Shown: piece after piece, positions 52,060 through 62,085 of the stretch
Layout: each line of letters starts with the position of its first letter
Position numbering within the stretch: position 1 is the stretch's first letter
Program-made: the position numbers and the translations under genes
From: Streptococcus pyogenes
GTDB taxonomy: Bacteria > Bacillota > Bacilli > Lactobacillales > Streptococcaceae
Assembly (NCBI RefSeq): GCF_002055535.1
Contig: NZ_LN831034.1
Location: 1,054,001 to 1,118,000, forward strand
Direction of reading: 5' to 3'
Length of the DNA stretch: 64,000 bases
Notes under the pieces: model-generated
Database searches by the model: none
What the model saw: only the letters and a program-made list of their open reading frames with translations
What the model was told of the DNA's origin: nothing

Positions 52060-53307
52060 ATGAAATCATGGCAAAAAGTTATCGTCGGCGGAGCAAGTTT
52101 GACACTTGCAAGTACCTTGTTAGTGGGATGTGGATCAGGTTCAAAAGATAAAAAGGAAGCTGGCGCTGACTCAAAGACTATTAAACTTTGGGTACCGACT
52201 GGCTCTAAAAAATCATATGCAGATACCATTGCAAAATTTGAAAAAGATTCTGGTTACACCGTTAAAGTGGTTGAATCAGAAGATCCAAAAGCACAAGAAA
52301 AAATCAAAAAAGATGCCTCAACTGCTGCCGATGTCTTTTCACTTCCTCATGATCAACTTGGTCAACTTGTAGAATCTGGTACTATTCAAGAAGTTCCAGA
52401 AAAGTACAATAAAGAAATTGCTGCTACTTCTACTGATCAGGCGCTCGTCGGTGCACAGTACAAAGGGAAAACATATGCTTTCCCATTTGGTATTGAATCA
52501 CAAGTTCTTTTCTACAATAAATCAAAATTAGCTGCTGAAGACGTTACTTCATATGATACAATTACTACAAAAGCAACTTTTGGTGGTACCTTTAAACAAG
52601 CTAACACTTACGCTACTGGTCCATTATTCATGTCAGTTGGTAACACTTTATTTGGGGAAAACGGTGAAGATGTAAAAGGTACTAACTGGGGCAATGAAAA
52701 AGGCGCTGCTGTTCTTAAATGGATCGCAGACCAAGCTTCAAATAAAGGTTTTGTTAGCTTAGATGCTAACAACGTTATGTCTAAATTTGGTGACGGTTCA
52801 GTAGCTTCCTTTGAATCAGGACCGTGGGACTATGAAGCTGCTCAAAAAGCTATCGGTAAAGAAAACCTTGGTGTTGCTATTTATCCAAAAGTAACTATTG
52901 GAGGCGAAACGGTTCAACAAAAAGCATTCTTGGGTGTAAAACTTTACGCAGTCAACCAAGCACCAGCTAAAGGTGATACAAAACGTATCGCAGCTAGCTA
53001 CAAATTGGCATCCTACTTGACTAATGCTGAAAGCCAAGAAAACCAATTCAAAACTCGTAACATTGTCCCAGCCAACAAAGAAGTTCAATCTTCAGAAGCT
53101 GTTCAATCAAACGAACTTGCTAAAACCGTTATCACTATGGGTTCTTCTTCAGACTACACTGTCGTAATGCCAAAACTTAGCCAAATGGGCACATTCTGGA
53201 CTGAAAGTGCTGCTATTCTTAGTGATGCCTTCAACGGTAAAATCAAAGAAAACGACTACCTTACTAAGTTGCAACAATTCGACAAAGATATCGCTGCAAC
53301 AAAATAA
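52060..53307 (+). CDS. malE: Maltodextrin-binding lipoprotein
   Basis: 415 aa solute-binding protein of the ABC importer. Signal peptide KKVIVGGASLTLASTLLVGC with lipidated Cys24. The mature domain has IKLWVPTGSKKSYADTIAKF and YAFPFGIESQVLFYNKSKL, typical of MalE/MalX. It is attached to the outer membrane face and delivers maltodextrin to MalF-MalG. RBS GGAGG before ATG. Confidence 0.95.
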   Translation: MKSWQKVIVGGASLTLASTLLVGCGSGSKDKKEAGADSKTIKLWVPTGSKKSYADTIAKFEKDSGYTVKVVESEDPKAQEKIKKDASTAADVFSLPHDQLGQLVESGTIQEVPEKYNKEIAATSTDQALVGAQYKGKTYAFPFGIESQVLFYNKSKLAAEDVTSYDTITTKATFGGTFKQANTYATGPLFMSVGNTLFGENGEDVKGTNWGNEKGAAVLKWIADQASNKGFVSLDANNVMSKFGDGSVASFESGPWDYEAAQKAIGKENLGVAIYPKVTIGGETVQQKAFLGVKLYAVNQAPAKGDTKRIAASYKLASYLTNAESQENQFKTRNIVPANKEVQSSEAVQSNELAKTVITMGSSSDYTVVMPKLSQMGTFWTESAAILSDAFNGKIKENDYLTKLQQFDKDIAATK

Positions 53308-53346
53308 TATGATCTCATGTCATCACTGCTATACTAAAACAAGCAC

Positions 53347-53384
53347 AAGGTAAGTACTTCTAAAAAGTTCTTTCCACTTACCTT
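53347..53384 (+). terminator. Hairpin in the malE-malF gap (attenuator candidate)
   Basis: AAGGTAAG pairs with CTTACCTT across a 22-nt loop, in a 273-nt spacer between malE and malF. No T-run, so partial termination or mRNA stabilisation of malE is more likely than full stop. Confidence 0.4.
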
Positions 53385-53580
53385 ATGAAGAGTGGAACTA
53401 GGCTCCATCACATTTTATTCAAGCTTAGTCTCACTCTTACTTGTTTTTGTTTTACTAGTAGCTTAGTGCTACTTAAATTTTTAACTCTTTAAAAGTTTAC
53501 GTAACACTTAGCTATTTCATCCTAACAAGAGATTGAATCTGAACTACCACTCTAGTATCCTAAAATAAAGGAGAATCTAT

Positions 53581-54942
53581 ATGACTCAGTCAAACTTGAC
53601 ACCAAATATATCTGTAATAGAAGCCTTAAAAAGAGGCAGTTGGGATATTAAACTTTCGAGTATTATCATGGGATTTGCCAACTTTGCTAACAAACAGTTT
53701 ATCAAAGGAATCTTATTTTTAATAAGTGAACTTATCTTTCTAGTAGCTTTTGTCTCCCAAATCATCCCTGCTATCCGTGGCCTTGTCACTCTTGGTACTC
53801 AAACTCAGGGAATGACTACAAAAACTATTGATGGGATTAACATCCAAGTTGCTGTTGATGGCGATAACTCTATGTTAATGCTTATTTTTGGTTTAGCATC
53901 ACTCATTTTCTGCCTAGTCTTTGCTTACATTTACTGGTGTAATCTCAAAAGTGCTCGTAACCTTTATCTTTTCAAACAAAAAGGTCAGAAGATACCAAGC
54001 TTCAAAGAAGATCTTGCCACACTTACAAATGGTCGCTTTCATATGACTTTAATGGCTATCCCACTGATTGGTGTGCTTTTATTCACCATTCTTCCTTTGA
54101 TTTACATGATCTGTTTGGCCTTTACCAATTTTGATCATAATCACTTGCCTCCAAAATCTTTATTTGATTGGGTGGGACTTGCTAACTTTGGAAATGTTTT
54201 AAGCGGCCGTATGGCAGGAACCTTTTTTCCTATCTTCTCATGGACTTTGATTTGGGCTGTTTTTGCCACAGTAACTAATTTCTTCTTTGGTATTATTCTT
54301 GCTTTGTTAATCAATACCAAAGGATTAAAGTGGAAAAAAATGTGGCGAACCATCTTTGTTATCACCATTGCAGTTCCACAATTCATCTCATTATTGATTA
54401 TGCGGAACTTACTCAATGACGAAGGCCCACTAAATGCTCTTCTCAATAAAATCGGCTTGATTAATGGCTCACTGCCATTTTTATCTGATCCTCTTTGGGC
54501 AAAATTCTCAATCATTTTTGTCAACATGTGGATCGGTATTCCATTTACCATGCTGATTGCGACTGGTATTATCATGAACCTTCCAAGTGAACAAATTGAG
54601 GCTGCTGAAATTGATGGCGCTAGCAAATTCCAAGTCTTCAAGTCTATCACGTTCCCTCAAATTCTCTTGATCATGACACCAAACTTGATTCAACAATTTA
54701 TCGGAAATATCAATAACTTTAACGTCATTTACCTCCTTACTGGTGGTGGTCCAACAAATTCAGAATACTATCAGGCAGGAACAACAGACTTGCTGGTCAC
54801 TTGGCTTTATAAATTAACCGTCACAGCTGCTGACTACAATTTAGCTTCTGTTATCGGTATCTTAATCTTTACAGTTTCAGCTATCTTTAGCTTACTTGCT
54901 TATACAAGGACAGCATCCTACAAGGAAGGAGCGGCTAAATAA
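53581..54942 (+). CDS. malF: Maltodextrin ABC transporter permease MalF
   Basis: 453 aa integral membrane protein with about eight TM segments. The cytoplasmic EAA loop reads EIDGASKFQVFKSITFPQI. One-base overlap with malG. Preceded by AAAGGAGAATCTAT. Pairs with MalG; no ATPase is encoded nearby. Confidence 0.93.
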   Translation: MTQSNLTPNISVIEALKRGSWDIKLSSIIMGFANFANKQFIKGILFLISELIFLVAFVSQIIPAIRGLVTLGTQTQGMTTKTIDGINIQVAVDGDNSMLMLIFGLASLIFCLVFAYIYWCNLKSARNLYLFKQKGQKIPSFKEDLATLTNGRFHMTLMAIPLIGVLLFTILPLIYMICLAFTNFDHNHLPPKSLFDWVGLANFGNVLSGRMAGTFFPIFSWTLIWAVFATVTNFFFGIILALLINTKGLKWKKMWRTIFVITIAVPQFISLLIMRNLLNDEGPLNALLNKIGLINGSLPFLSDPLWAKFSIIFVNMWIGIPFTMLIATGIIMNLPSEQIEAAEIDGASKFQVFKSITFPQILLIMTPNLIQQFIGNINNFNVIYLLTGGGPTNSEYYQAGTTDLLVTWLYKLTVTAADYNLASVIGILIFTVSAIFSLLAYTRTASYKEGAAK

Positions 54943-55778
54943 TGAAAAACAAACGTCGATTTCAACTTGGACTTGTTTATGCTACTTTAATCATCCTCTC
55001 AATCATTTGGCTCTTCCCAATCGCTTGGGTTATTCTTACTAGCTTCCGTAGCGAAGGAACTGCTTACGTCAATTATTTTATTCCTAAGACTTTTACATTA
55101 AATCACTACATTAATCTTTTTACTAATGAAACCTTTCCTTTTGGAAAATGGTTTATGAATACTCTTATTGTAGCCACTTTTACATGTATTATTTCAACCT
55201 TCATAACTGTTGCCATAGCCTACTCTCTTAGCCGAATTAAGTTTAAGTTTCGCAATGGCTTTTTAAAACTAGCCCTTATTTTAAATATGTTCCCTGGTTT
55301 CATGAGCATGATTGCCATCTACTATATCTTAAAGGCCTTAGGTTTGACGCAAACCCTAACAGCACTTGTCCTTGTTTATTCCTCAGGTGCAGCCCTTGGT
55401 TTTTACATTGCAAAAGGATTTTTTGATACCATTCCTTATTCACTTGATGAATCAGCTATGATTGATGGCGCTACTCGTATGGATATTTTCTTTAAAATAA
55501 CCCTTCCTTTAGCAAAACCAATCATTGTCTATACTGCCCTTCTTGCTTTTATGGGGCCTTGGATTGACTTTATCTTTGCACAAGTTATTTTAGGTGATGC
55601 TACAAGTAAATATACCGTTGCTATTGGACTATTTTCAATGCTTCAGCCAGATACCATTAACAACTGGTTTATGGCCTTCACTGCTGGTTCTGTCTTAATT
55701 GCCGTCCCAATCACTCTCCTCTTCATGTTTATGCAAAAATACTATGTTGAAGGCATCACAGGTGGTTCTGTTAAATAA
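54942..55778 (+). CDS. malG: Maltodextrin ABC transporter permease MalG
   Basis: 278 aa with six TM segments; EAA loop ESAMIDGATRMDIFFKITLPL. Partner of MalF in the maltodextrin channel. The operon ends at the hairpin at 55792. Confidence 0.93.
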   Translation: MKNKRRFQLGLVYATLIILSIIWLFPIAWVILTSFRSEGTAYVNYFIPKTFTLNHYINLFTNETFPFGKWFMNTLIVATFTCIISTFITVAIAYSLSRIKFKFRNGFLKLALILNMFPGFMSMIAIYYILKALGLTQTLTALVLVYSSGAALGFYIAKGFFDTIPYSLDESAMIDGATRMDIFFKITLPLAKPIIVYTALLAFMGPWIDFIFAQVILGDATSKYTVAIGLFSMLQPDTINNWFMAFTAGSVLIAVPITLLFMFMQKYYVEGITGGSVK

Positions 55779-55791
55779 GTTACAACATACC

Positions 55792-55826
55792 AAACCTTCT
55801 AAGGGCAAGCCCTTTAGGAGGTTTTT
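55792..55826 (+). terminator. Terminator of malEFG
   Basis: AAACCTTCTAAGGGC-AA-GCCCTTTAGGAGGTTT, then a T-run. Confidence 0.85.
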
Positions 55827-55932
55827 GATAAATAAGGCCGTAGATAATCATATTAGTCCTCACATTTATCTTCAGATCAGCCAAATGTATTAATGATTCC
55901 TTGACTTTTACCATGAATTCGGATATAACAAA

Positions 55933-56733
55933 ATGATGACATCTAAAATTACCATTAAAGATATTGCACGAGAAGCCGGGGTTTCTGTGGCGACCGTATC
56001 TTACGTGTTAAACCAGCGCAATGATCAAAAAATCAGCGAAGAAACCCGCAATAAAGTGCTACATATTAGTAACCTTCTTAACTATACACCTAATCAGGCA
56101 GCCAGGTCATTAGTCACACAACAATCAAACAGTGTTGTCCTGTATTACAAATATGCAGATAGCATTTTAGCTAGGGCTGAACAACTGCATACCATTAGCT
56201 TTCTATCCCGCCTATTGCATGAGCAGGACTATCAGCTGGTTTGCCTAAATGAAGATAGCACTGAAAAATTTGACTGGGCAGACCTTATTCTGACCTTGGA
56301 CGTTGATAATGATACCTTTTACAAAATTGGAAAGCTTAATTTCAAACCCTTAATTGCCATTGATAGCTTTGTTAATGATCCCCTCTTCTTTCAAATTAAT
56401 ACAGATTATGCTGCTCTCAAAGATCAGGCTAATCAGTTTTTTAAGGATGAACCTTATACCCTGCTTTCCTTGCCTATCACTAATCGTGAGCGATATGAGC
56501 ATGTTTCTGCCTTCTTTCCAAGTTTGCACATTGTAAACGACCTAAGAGAGCTAACCTACTTTGAAAAGGAAAATCTTTTACTCATTGATGAGAGTTTGGA
56601 TCAATTCTTTGTGAACTCTTCGCAAAAACTCTACTGCCCACGTTTTTCCCCCAAAAAAGGGCAAGTTATCTTAGAGGCCATCGAATGGGCCAAAAAACGC
56701 CAGCCTGATAAAAAACATAACCTTCTGGTGTAA
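55933..56733 (+). CDS. Short LacI-family regulator
   Basis: 266 aa. Normal N-terminal HTH and hinge (TIKDIAREAGVSVATVSYVL; NYTPNQAARSLVTQQSNSVV), but the effector domain is only ~200 residues instead of ~270 and lacks a recognisable sugar-binding core, so it may not bind a normal sugar effector. It lies between two divergent/convergent maltodextrin operons and probably regulates part of them. Ends in CPRFSPKKGQVILEAIEWAK. Confidence 0.8.
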   Translation: MMTSKITIKDIAREAGVSVATVSYVLNQRNDQKISEETRNKVLHISNLLNYTPNQAARSLVTQQSNSVVLYYKYADSILARAEQLHTISFLSRLLHEQDYQLVCLNEDSTEKFDWADLILTLDVDNDTFYKIGKLNFKPLIAIDSFVNDPLFFQINTDYAALKDQANQFFKDEPYTLLSLPITNRERYEHVSAFFPSLHIVNDLRELTYFEKENLLLIDESLDQFFVNSSQKLYCPRFSPKKGQVILEAIEWAKKRQPDKKHNLLV

Positions 56734-56774
56734 CGCCTGAGAATTAACCTATCTTGACTAATTCCTTGTAACTC

Positions 56775-56810
56775 AAAACCTTGCCTCTTTAGATAAAGAA
56801 GCAAGGTTTT
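56775..56810. terminator. Bidirectional terminator between the LacI-type gene and malA
   Basis: AAAACCTTGC pairs with GCAAGGTTTT around an inner CTCTTT/AAAGAA loop, with T or A runs outside. Confidence 0.85.
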
Positions 56811-56848
56811 TTGATGTCTAATCTAATAACAGGGCCTGACTTGTCTCA

Positions 56849-57664
56849 TCAATCTCTAAACTGTGTTTTGTAGAACACCCAGGTCAGCATTAATAAGGTA
56901 CCAAATACTTGGCAATTCATAATCAGTACTGGATCCTGAATAAAGAAACTAAGAGCAATCGCCAGTAGACTCGGCCAAGCCAAACAATTAACCATCAATC
57001 CAAGTCCTTCAGAGAAGTTTCGAATCATAAATAGTCGTGATCGTTTAGTCAGAGTCAAAAAGAAAGCGCCTAGACCAATCACAATAAGGGTACCCACACA
57101 CACCATGAGAACAAACGTCAGCAAAAGAAAACCAAGTACACTGGCTTTATTACTGTCATACCATTGCTGATTGACAAAGTCCTTCACTGCTTTAACTGTT
57201 GTCAGGTCAGCGAGTGACTGCTGCTGGCCTCTAACGTGAGCACGGAGTTCCTTGCCATCAGGGGTAACAAAACGCCATTCTTTTTTTGTCACAATAATTT
57301 GTCTGGTTGATTCTGATGCCAATTGCTCTAAATCGACCTTTGTCGGTAAAACAGCCAAAACCAATTCACCATCTCGTCGAATCAGAGATTGACCCTGAAA
57401 CGTATCTTTCTCAATCTTTCCTTGGGTCAATGCTTGATAGGTTTTGTCTGTGATAGGCGACAAACTCTTAGTTACAATCCGTTCCAAGGGATACGTTGTC
57501 ATGTTAGCATAGTGTAACGTAACTGGAATCATTATTAAGGCGTTCAAAAAAACAATAATAAGAAGATTTTGCCACCAAGTAAACTGAGCTCGGCTGGCAA
57601 ACATTGCCCTAGGAGAAAGGCAATGTGAAATGTAAGAAATAGGAAATTGTTTTTTATCTGGCAT
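56849..57664 (-). CDS. malA: MalA-type membrane protein (DUF1189)
   Basis: 271 aa. One N-terminal TM helix ([20 protein letters not shown]), an extracytoplasmic domain (residues ~55-175), and three C-terminal TM helices ([20 protein letters not shown]). DUF1189 proteins sit at the end of maltodextrin operons (malA of streptococci). The precise role is unknown, though linkage to MalC-MalD suggests a transport accessory. Confidence 0.85.
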
Positions 57665-57685
57665 TAAACATTACTCCTTGTCAGG

Positions 57686-58546
57686 TTACCCTTTGGTACC
57701 ACCACTTGTTAAACCGGAAACGAAATTTTTCTGTAGGAAGAAAAAGAGAACTGAAATAGGCACTGCAATCAGAATAGCTCCCGCAGCAAATAAGGTTACC
57801 TTGGGATTTCTAGCATCATTCGTAATAAACGATTGAAGACCAACTGCTACCGTATAATTTTCTTGCGCCCTTAAAAGGAATTTAGCCAACATGAAGTCTC
57901 CGAAAGGACCCATAAAAGCCCATAAGGATTGTACTGCAATCATTGGTCGCACAAGAGGAAGGACAATTTGGTAGAAGGTCCTAAAGTGTCCAGAACCATC
58001 TAACTTAGCAGATTCGTCCAAGTCATAAGGTACCGTGTCAAAATAACCCTTCATCAACCAGGCATTCATAGGAATACCACCACCGACGTAAATCAAAATC
58101 AAGAACCAGTATTGGTTTAAGGCATTAAAGAGCCACGCCATAACAAAGTAAGCCGTTAAAGCCGCCATGGTAGGAACCATCTGTACGACTAGGAAAAAGA
58201 TTAAACTTTTTTTGCGTCCAAAGAAATTGTAACGGCTATACGCATAACCTGTCAAAGTGATGACTGTTACTTGTATGAGCATGGTGAAGAATGCCACGAT
58301 CAAGGTATTCCAATACCATCTTAAGTATAAGGTATCTTGAAAGAGTGTTTTAAAGTTAGACAAGGTCCATGGCCCATCAAAATGAAAACTAAAGGCTGTG
58401 GTATTTCCTGGTCTAAAAGCTGAACTGACCGTCACTAGTATTGGGAATAAAATCACGATCACTAAGGAGATTAGATAGAGATAAGTCAATAATTGGGTGA
58501 AGAAACGTTTGCGTTTCATGGATATTGAAACATAGGTCTTTCTCAT
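57686..58546 (-). CDS. malD: Maltodextrin ABC transporter permease MalD
   Basis: 286 aa with six TM helices; EAA loop [21 protein letters not shown]. Overlaps malC by 4 nt, so translation is coupled. With MalC it forms a second importer distinct from MalFG. Confidence 0.92.
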   Translation of the reverse strand: MRKTYVSISMKRKRFFTQLLTYLYLISLVIVILFPILVTVSSAFRPGNTTAFSFHFDGPWTLSNFKTLFQDTLYLRWYWNTLIVAFFTMLIQVTVITLTGYAYSRYNFFGRKKSLIFFLVVQMVPTMAALTAYFVMAWLFNALNQYWFLILIYVGGGIPMNAWLMKGYFDTVPYDLDESAKLDGSGHFRTFYQIVLPLVRPMIAVQSLWAFMGPFGDFMLAKFLLRAQENYTVAVGLQSFITNDARNPKVTLFAAGAILIAVPISVLFFFLQKNFVSGLTSGGTKG

Positions 58547-59850
58547 GATCTCTCCTCCATATCAAAAGCTTTAAATTTCTTAAAGGTAATCAACGATACC
58601 GAAATCACTATTACAGAGATGATTAAGGTCACTGCCGACGCCATCGAAAACTGAGGCGAGGTTTGTGTGGTCAACTTGTAAATCCAAGAAATCAGAATAT
58701 CAGTTGTCCCAGCTCCGCCCCCCACAGTACCAGGGCCCCCATTATTAAACAGATAAATAATAGAGAAATTATTGAAGTTAAAGGTGTACTGAGAGATAAA
58801 GGTTGGTGCTGCAACCGCAAAAATCATTGGCATGGTGATATGGCGGAATTTCTGTAAGACTGTCGCACCATCAACGGTTGCTGCTTCGTATAAATCAGCT
58901 GGAATTGCCTGTAAAATACCTGATACCAAAATATAGATATAGGGAAATCCTAGCCAACCTTGCACCATAATAACAGCCACTTTTGTCCAGAAGGGGTCTG
59001 TCTTCCAGGACACAATTCCGAAGTCAACGAAAGGAAGGAATTTCTCGATGAAAGGAAGAACCTGAACATTCATGGCCCCAATGGAATCATTAAAGAAATT
59101 ACCAAAACTCATAATAGAGATAAATGCTGGAACAGCCCATGGTAACAAGAATATCACACCAAAGAGACGTTTTCCTCTGATAAAGGATTGATTAGCAATA
59201 ACAGCCGTTGCAATTCCAATAACAATTTGAAGACTTGTCGCTGCTAATGTCCAGATCAGCGTCCATGACAAAACAGATGTAAATGCTGTTTTGAAGGTGC
59301 TTAATTCTAAGATATTAAGAAAATTCTTCAACCCTACCCAATCCAATAAACGATACGGAGGAATATGCCTAAAATCGTAATTGGTAAAAGCAATCAGCAA
59401 GGTCACTAAAACTGGAAAAATAATAGCGAAAGCCATTGCTAAATAAGCCGGAATGATGAGCAAGTAAGGAAATCCTTTTTCATAAATCGCTTCAAGGGTC
59501 TCTTTAGCCGTCACCGGAACCTTCTTGCCTTCATTCATTTGATGTGCAACTAATTTAGCATCTCTCATAGCAACCAAATGAAAAATACCAAATAAGACTA
59601 GAGTAATTAATTGCATGGCCCCCTTAATTAACATAAATAAGGAGTGATCTTGCATTGGAACACTTCCAAGACTGTAAAGACCTGTTAAAGCAGGAATTCC
59701 TAGAACTACAATTTCTAGTAGCTCTAGGAAGAAAACAACTAATAAGACTCCCCCTTTAACGATTTGTTTATTGTATAGTTGTCCCAAACCTGGGATAACA
59801 GATAGCCACATGGCTTTATTAGGCTTCTGTTGTCTTTGGTTCTCTACCAT
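58543..59850 (-). CDS. malC: Maltodextrin ABC transporter permease MalC
   Basis: 435 aa, about eight TM segments including [20 protein letters not shown] near the N-terminus; EAA loop [19 protein letters not shown]. Located 74 nt after amyA on the same transcript. Likely takes up products of the secreted AmyA. Confidence 0.92.
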   Translation of the reverse strand: MVENQRQQKPNKAMWLSVIPGLGQLYNKQIVKGGVLLVVFFLELLEIVVLGIPALTGLYSLGSVPMQDHSLFMLIKGAMQLITLVLFGIFHLVAMRDAKLVAHQMNEGKKVPVTAKETLEAIYEKGFPYLLIIPAYLAMAFAIIFPVLVTLLIAFTNYDFRHIPPYRLLDWVGLKNFLNILELSTFKTAFTSVLSWTLIWTLAATSLQIVIGIATAVIANQSFIRGKRLFGVIFLLPWAVPAFISIMSFGNFFNDSIGAMNVQVLPFIEKFLPFVDFGIVSWKTDPFWTKVAVIMVQGWLGFPYIYILVSGILQAIPADLYEAATVDGATVLQKFRHITMPMIFAVAAPTFISQYTFNFNNFSIIYLFNNGGPGTVGGGAGTTDILISWIYKLTTQTSPQFSMASAVTLIISVIVISVSLITFKKFKAFDMEERS

Positions 59851-59924
59851 TTTTTATTCCTCTTCTCATAAATGATTTAAGGTTATCCTCCTTATCATAC
59901 TAACTTCCTTTTAAGCTGACTAAT

Positions 59925-62060
59925 TTATTTTTTTATAGTAATGGTTTGTGCTTCATGACCTGTCTTTATACTATAAGTCTCAGGACTTGTCCATAAAACA
60001 TTCCCAATACTATCTTTTTTAACAAGTTTGACTGCTATTTCTTTATTGATTGGTAGATGAGTATCAAAGAACCAGTTTGGGTACTTGGCAATGGTCTGAG
60101 TGTTATTAAATAGAGGACCAACAGCATTCTTAGCGTCATTTGCCCCCATCTCAAAAACATCACCCATGAGATATAGTTGTTCCCCTGGTACTGTCTTAAA
60201 ATCATTGATGAGTAAACGAACAGGAATTTGTTTATCAGTCAATACTTCAAAGGCTTGGTAACTATTGCTGGTTTGCTTATCGGCAGTTGTCACTGAAATG
60301 TTATAATAATTTGCTGGAACCGTCGGTACTTTTAAGGTGATAAGGGTATCTGACCAAGAAAGGATCTCAGCAGAGATTTCTCCAAAAGTCACTTGACCTT
60401 TAGAATTACCAAAACCTTGACCTGAAATAGTAATCTTATTTCCAGCAATACCCACTGAAGCATCGACATCTCCAAGTTGTGGTGTCTTGTCCTCTCCTTC
60501 ATAAGTCCATACAGCGACTTGCCCCGCTCCAAGTTCAAAGCTACTAATAGTGCCATCTGCTCCAACTATTAATTCTTGACCGCCAAGAAGACCTTCTAAT
60601 TTGTCCTTGTAGCTATTTTGGGGCAAGGCTGTTTTAGCATTAGTAATTGTATAACCATTCGTTTGATCTCTATTAATAGCCACTAGTGCGACATGATTAC
60701 CAAATTTACGCTCAAATACCAAAACATGATCACTAATCCAACGTTGTTCAGTTGTTCCATAAGCTAAAGCTTGATTTTGTTTTCTTAAAGGAGCTAGCTT
60801 ACTAATCACTTTATAGGCTTGTGACTCTTTATTAAAACTTGGCATATCACCACGATTATTAGGATCTTTATCACCTGTTGCATACTGCTCTGTACCATAA
60901 TAAATATTAGGCACACCTCTAGATGTTAAAAGCAAAGCATAGGCTTGATTAACAGCAGTTTGATTATTAGCCACTTTTGTTGCGAAGCGTTCCATATCAT
61001 GATTATCAATAAAGGTCACCTGGTCTGTCACTTCATTAGTCACCTGATCTCTATTTTCAAGAACCTTGTAAAAATCTCGCATGGTAAACGTTGAAAAACC
61101 TGTATACAACTGTCTAATAGCATTGGCAAATCTAAAATCTAAAAGCCCCATCCCACTATTGTTAGCAAATGTCGTCATATCATAATCATCGTCGGTATGT
61201 CCCGAGAACCATTCCCCGAAAACAAAGACATTATGTTTTTCATAGATATGACTCAACCAATTTTTTTGCCAACCTTGTGACATATGTTTAACAGCGTCAA
61301 CTCGGATACCATCAACACCCAGGTCTAACCATTTATCAATAGCTTCTTTCATGTACTGGTCAACTTTCGGATTAATGTTATTTAAATCAGCTAGTCCGTA
61401 CATTGAATGATAAATAGAATTTTCATAAGTACTAAAATCGGTCCAAGATTCATGATTAAAAATCTTGTCTTTATCATCTGAAAATTTACCAACTAATTTA
61501 CCGTTTTTATATAAAGCGCCATCTTCTTTGAAAGTTGTGCCTTCTTTTTCGGCTGTAGACGTATGATTAGGAGCAAAATCAATAACTACCTTAATATGGT
61601 GTTGATGAGCTACTTTGACTAGTTGTTGAAAGTCTGCTTCAGTGCCAAAATGCTGGTTTGTTTTAAAGAAGTCCTTAGCCCAATACCCATGATATGCAGC
61701 ACTTCCATTAGAAGGATCAATACTGTCGATATTTTCAACAGGAGAAGAAATCCAAATGGCAGAAATCCCCATATCTGTCAGGTAACCATCCTTAATCTTG
61801 GCGATGATTCCTTGCCAATCACCTCCATGGTATTTTTTAAGGTCATTTTTATCAAAAACATCAGTCTTACCATTATTAGAGGTATTACCATCGTTAAAAC
61901 GATCTGTTACAATCTGATAAATCGTATCTGTTGAAAAATCTGCTTTGTTGGTGACAGAAGCATTATCGGCAGCAGAAACAGTTAGTGGAAATGAAATTAA
62001 GCCAAGTAAAACAGCACTTTTCGTTAATAACTTATAAGTTTTGATATGTAATTCTCTCAT
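59925..62060 (-). CDS. amyA: Secreted alpha-amylase/cyclomaltodextrin glucanotransferase-type enzyme
   Basis: 711 aa. Signal peptide KSAVLLGLISFPLTVSAADN. GH13 barrel with KVVIDFAPNHTS, GIRVDAVKHM (nucleophile Asp), VFGEWF (acid/base Glu) and FIDNHDMERF (third Asp). The C-terminus carries an IPT/TIG domain (VGIAGNKITISGQGFGNSKG) and a CBM20-like starch-binding domain (RLLINDFKTVPGEQLYLMGD) as in CGTases. It would degrade extracellular glycogen and starch. No cell-wall anchor seen. Confidence 0.92.
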   Translation of the reverse strand: MRELHIKTYKLLTKSAVLLGLISFPLTVSAADNASVTNKADFSTDTIYQIVTDRFNDGNTSNNGKTDVFDKNDLKKYHGGDWQGIIAKIKDGYLTDMGISAIWISSPVENIDSIDPSNGSAAYHGYWAKDFFKTNQHFGTEADFQQLVKVAHQHHIKVVIDFAPNHTSTAEKEGTTFKEDGALYKNGKLVGKFSDDKDKIFNHESWTDFSTYENSIYHSMYGLADLNNINPKVDQYMKEAIDKWLDLGVDGIRVDAVKHMSQGWQKNWLSHIYEKHNVFVFGEWFSGHTDDDYDMTTFANNSGMGLLDFRFANAIRQLYTGFSTFTMRDFYKVLENRDQVTNEVTDQVTFIDNHDMERFATKVANNQTAVNQAYALLLTSRGVPNIYYGTEQYATGDKDPNNRGDMPSFNKESQAYKVISKLAPLRKQNQALAYGTTEQRWISDHVLVFERKFGNHVALVAINRDQTNGYTITNAKTALPQNSYKDKLEGLLGGQELIVGADGTISSFELGAGQVAVWTYEGEDKTPQLGDVDASVGIAGNKITISGQGFGNSKGQVTFGEISAEILSWSDTLITLKVPTVPANYYNISVTTADKQTSNSYQAFEVLTDKQIPVRLLINDFKTVPGEQLYLMGDVFEMGANDAKNAVGPLFNNTQTIAKYPNWFFDTHLPINKEIAVKLVKKDSIGNVLWTSPETYSIKTGHEAQTITIKK

Positions 62061-62085
62061 CGCTTTTTCCTTTTAAAATAACCTT

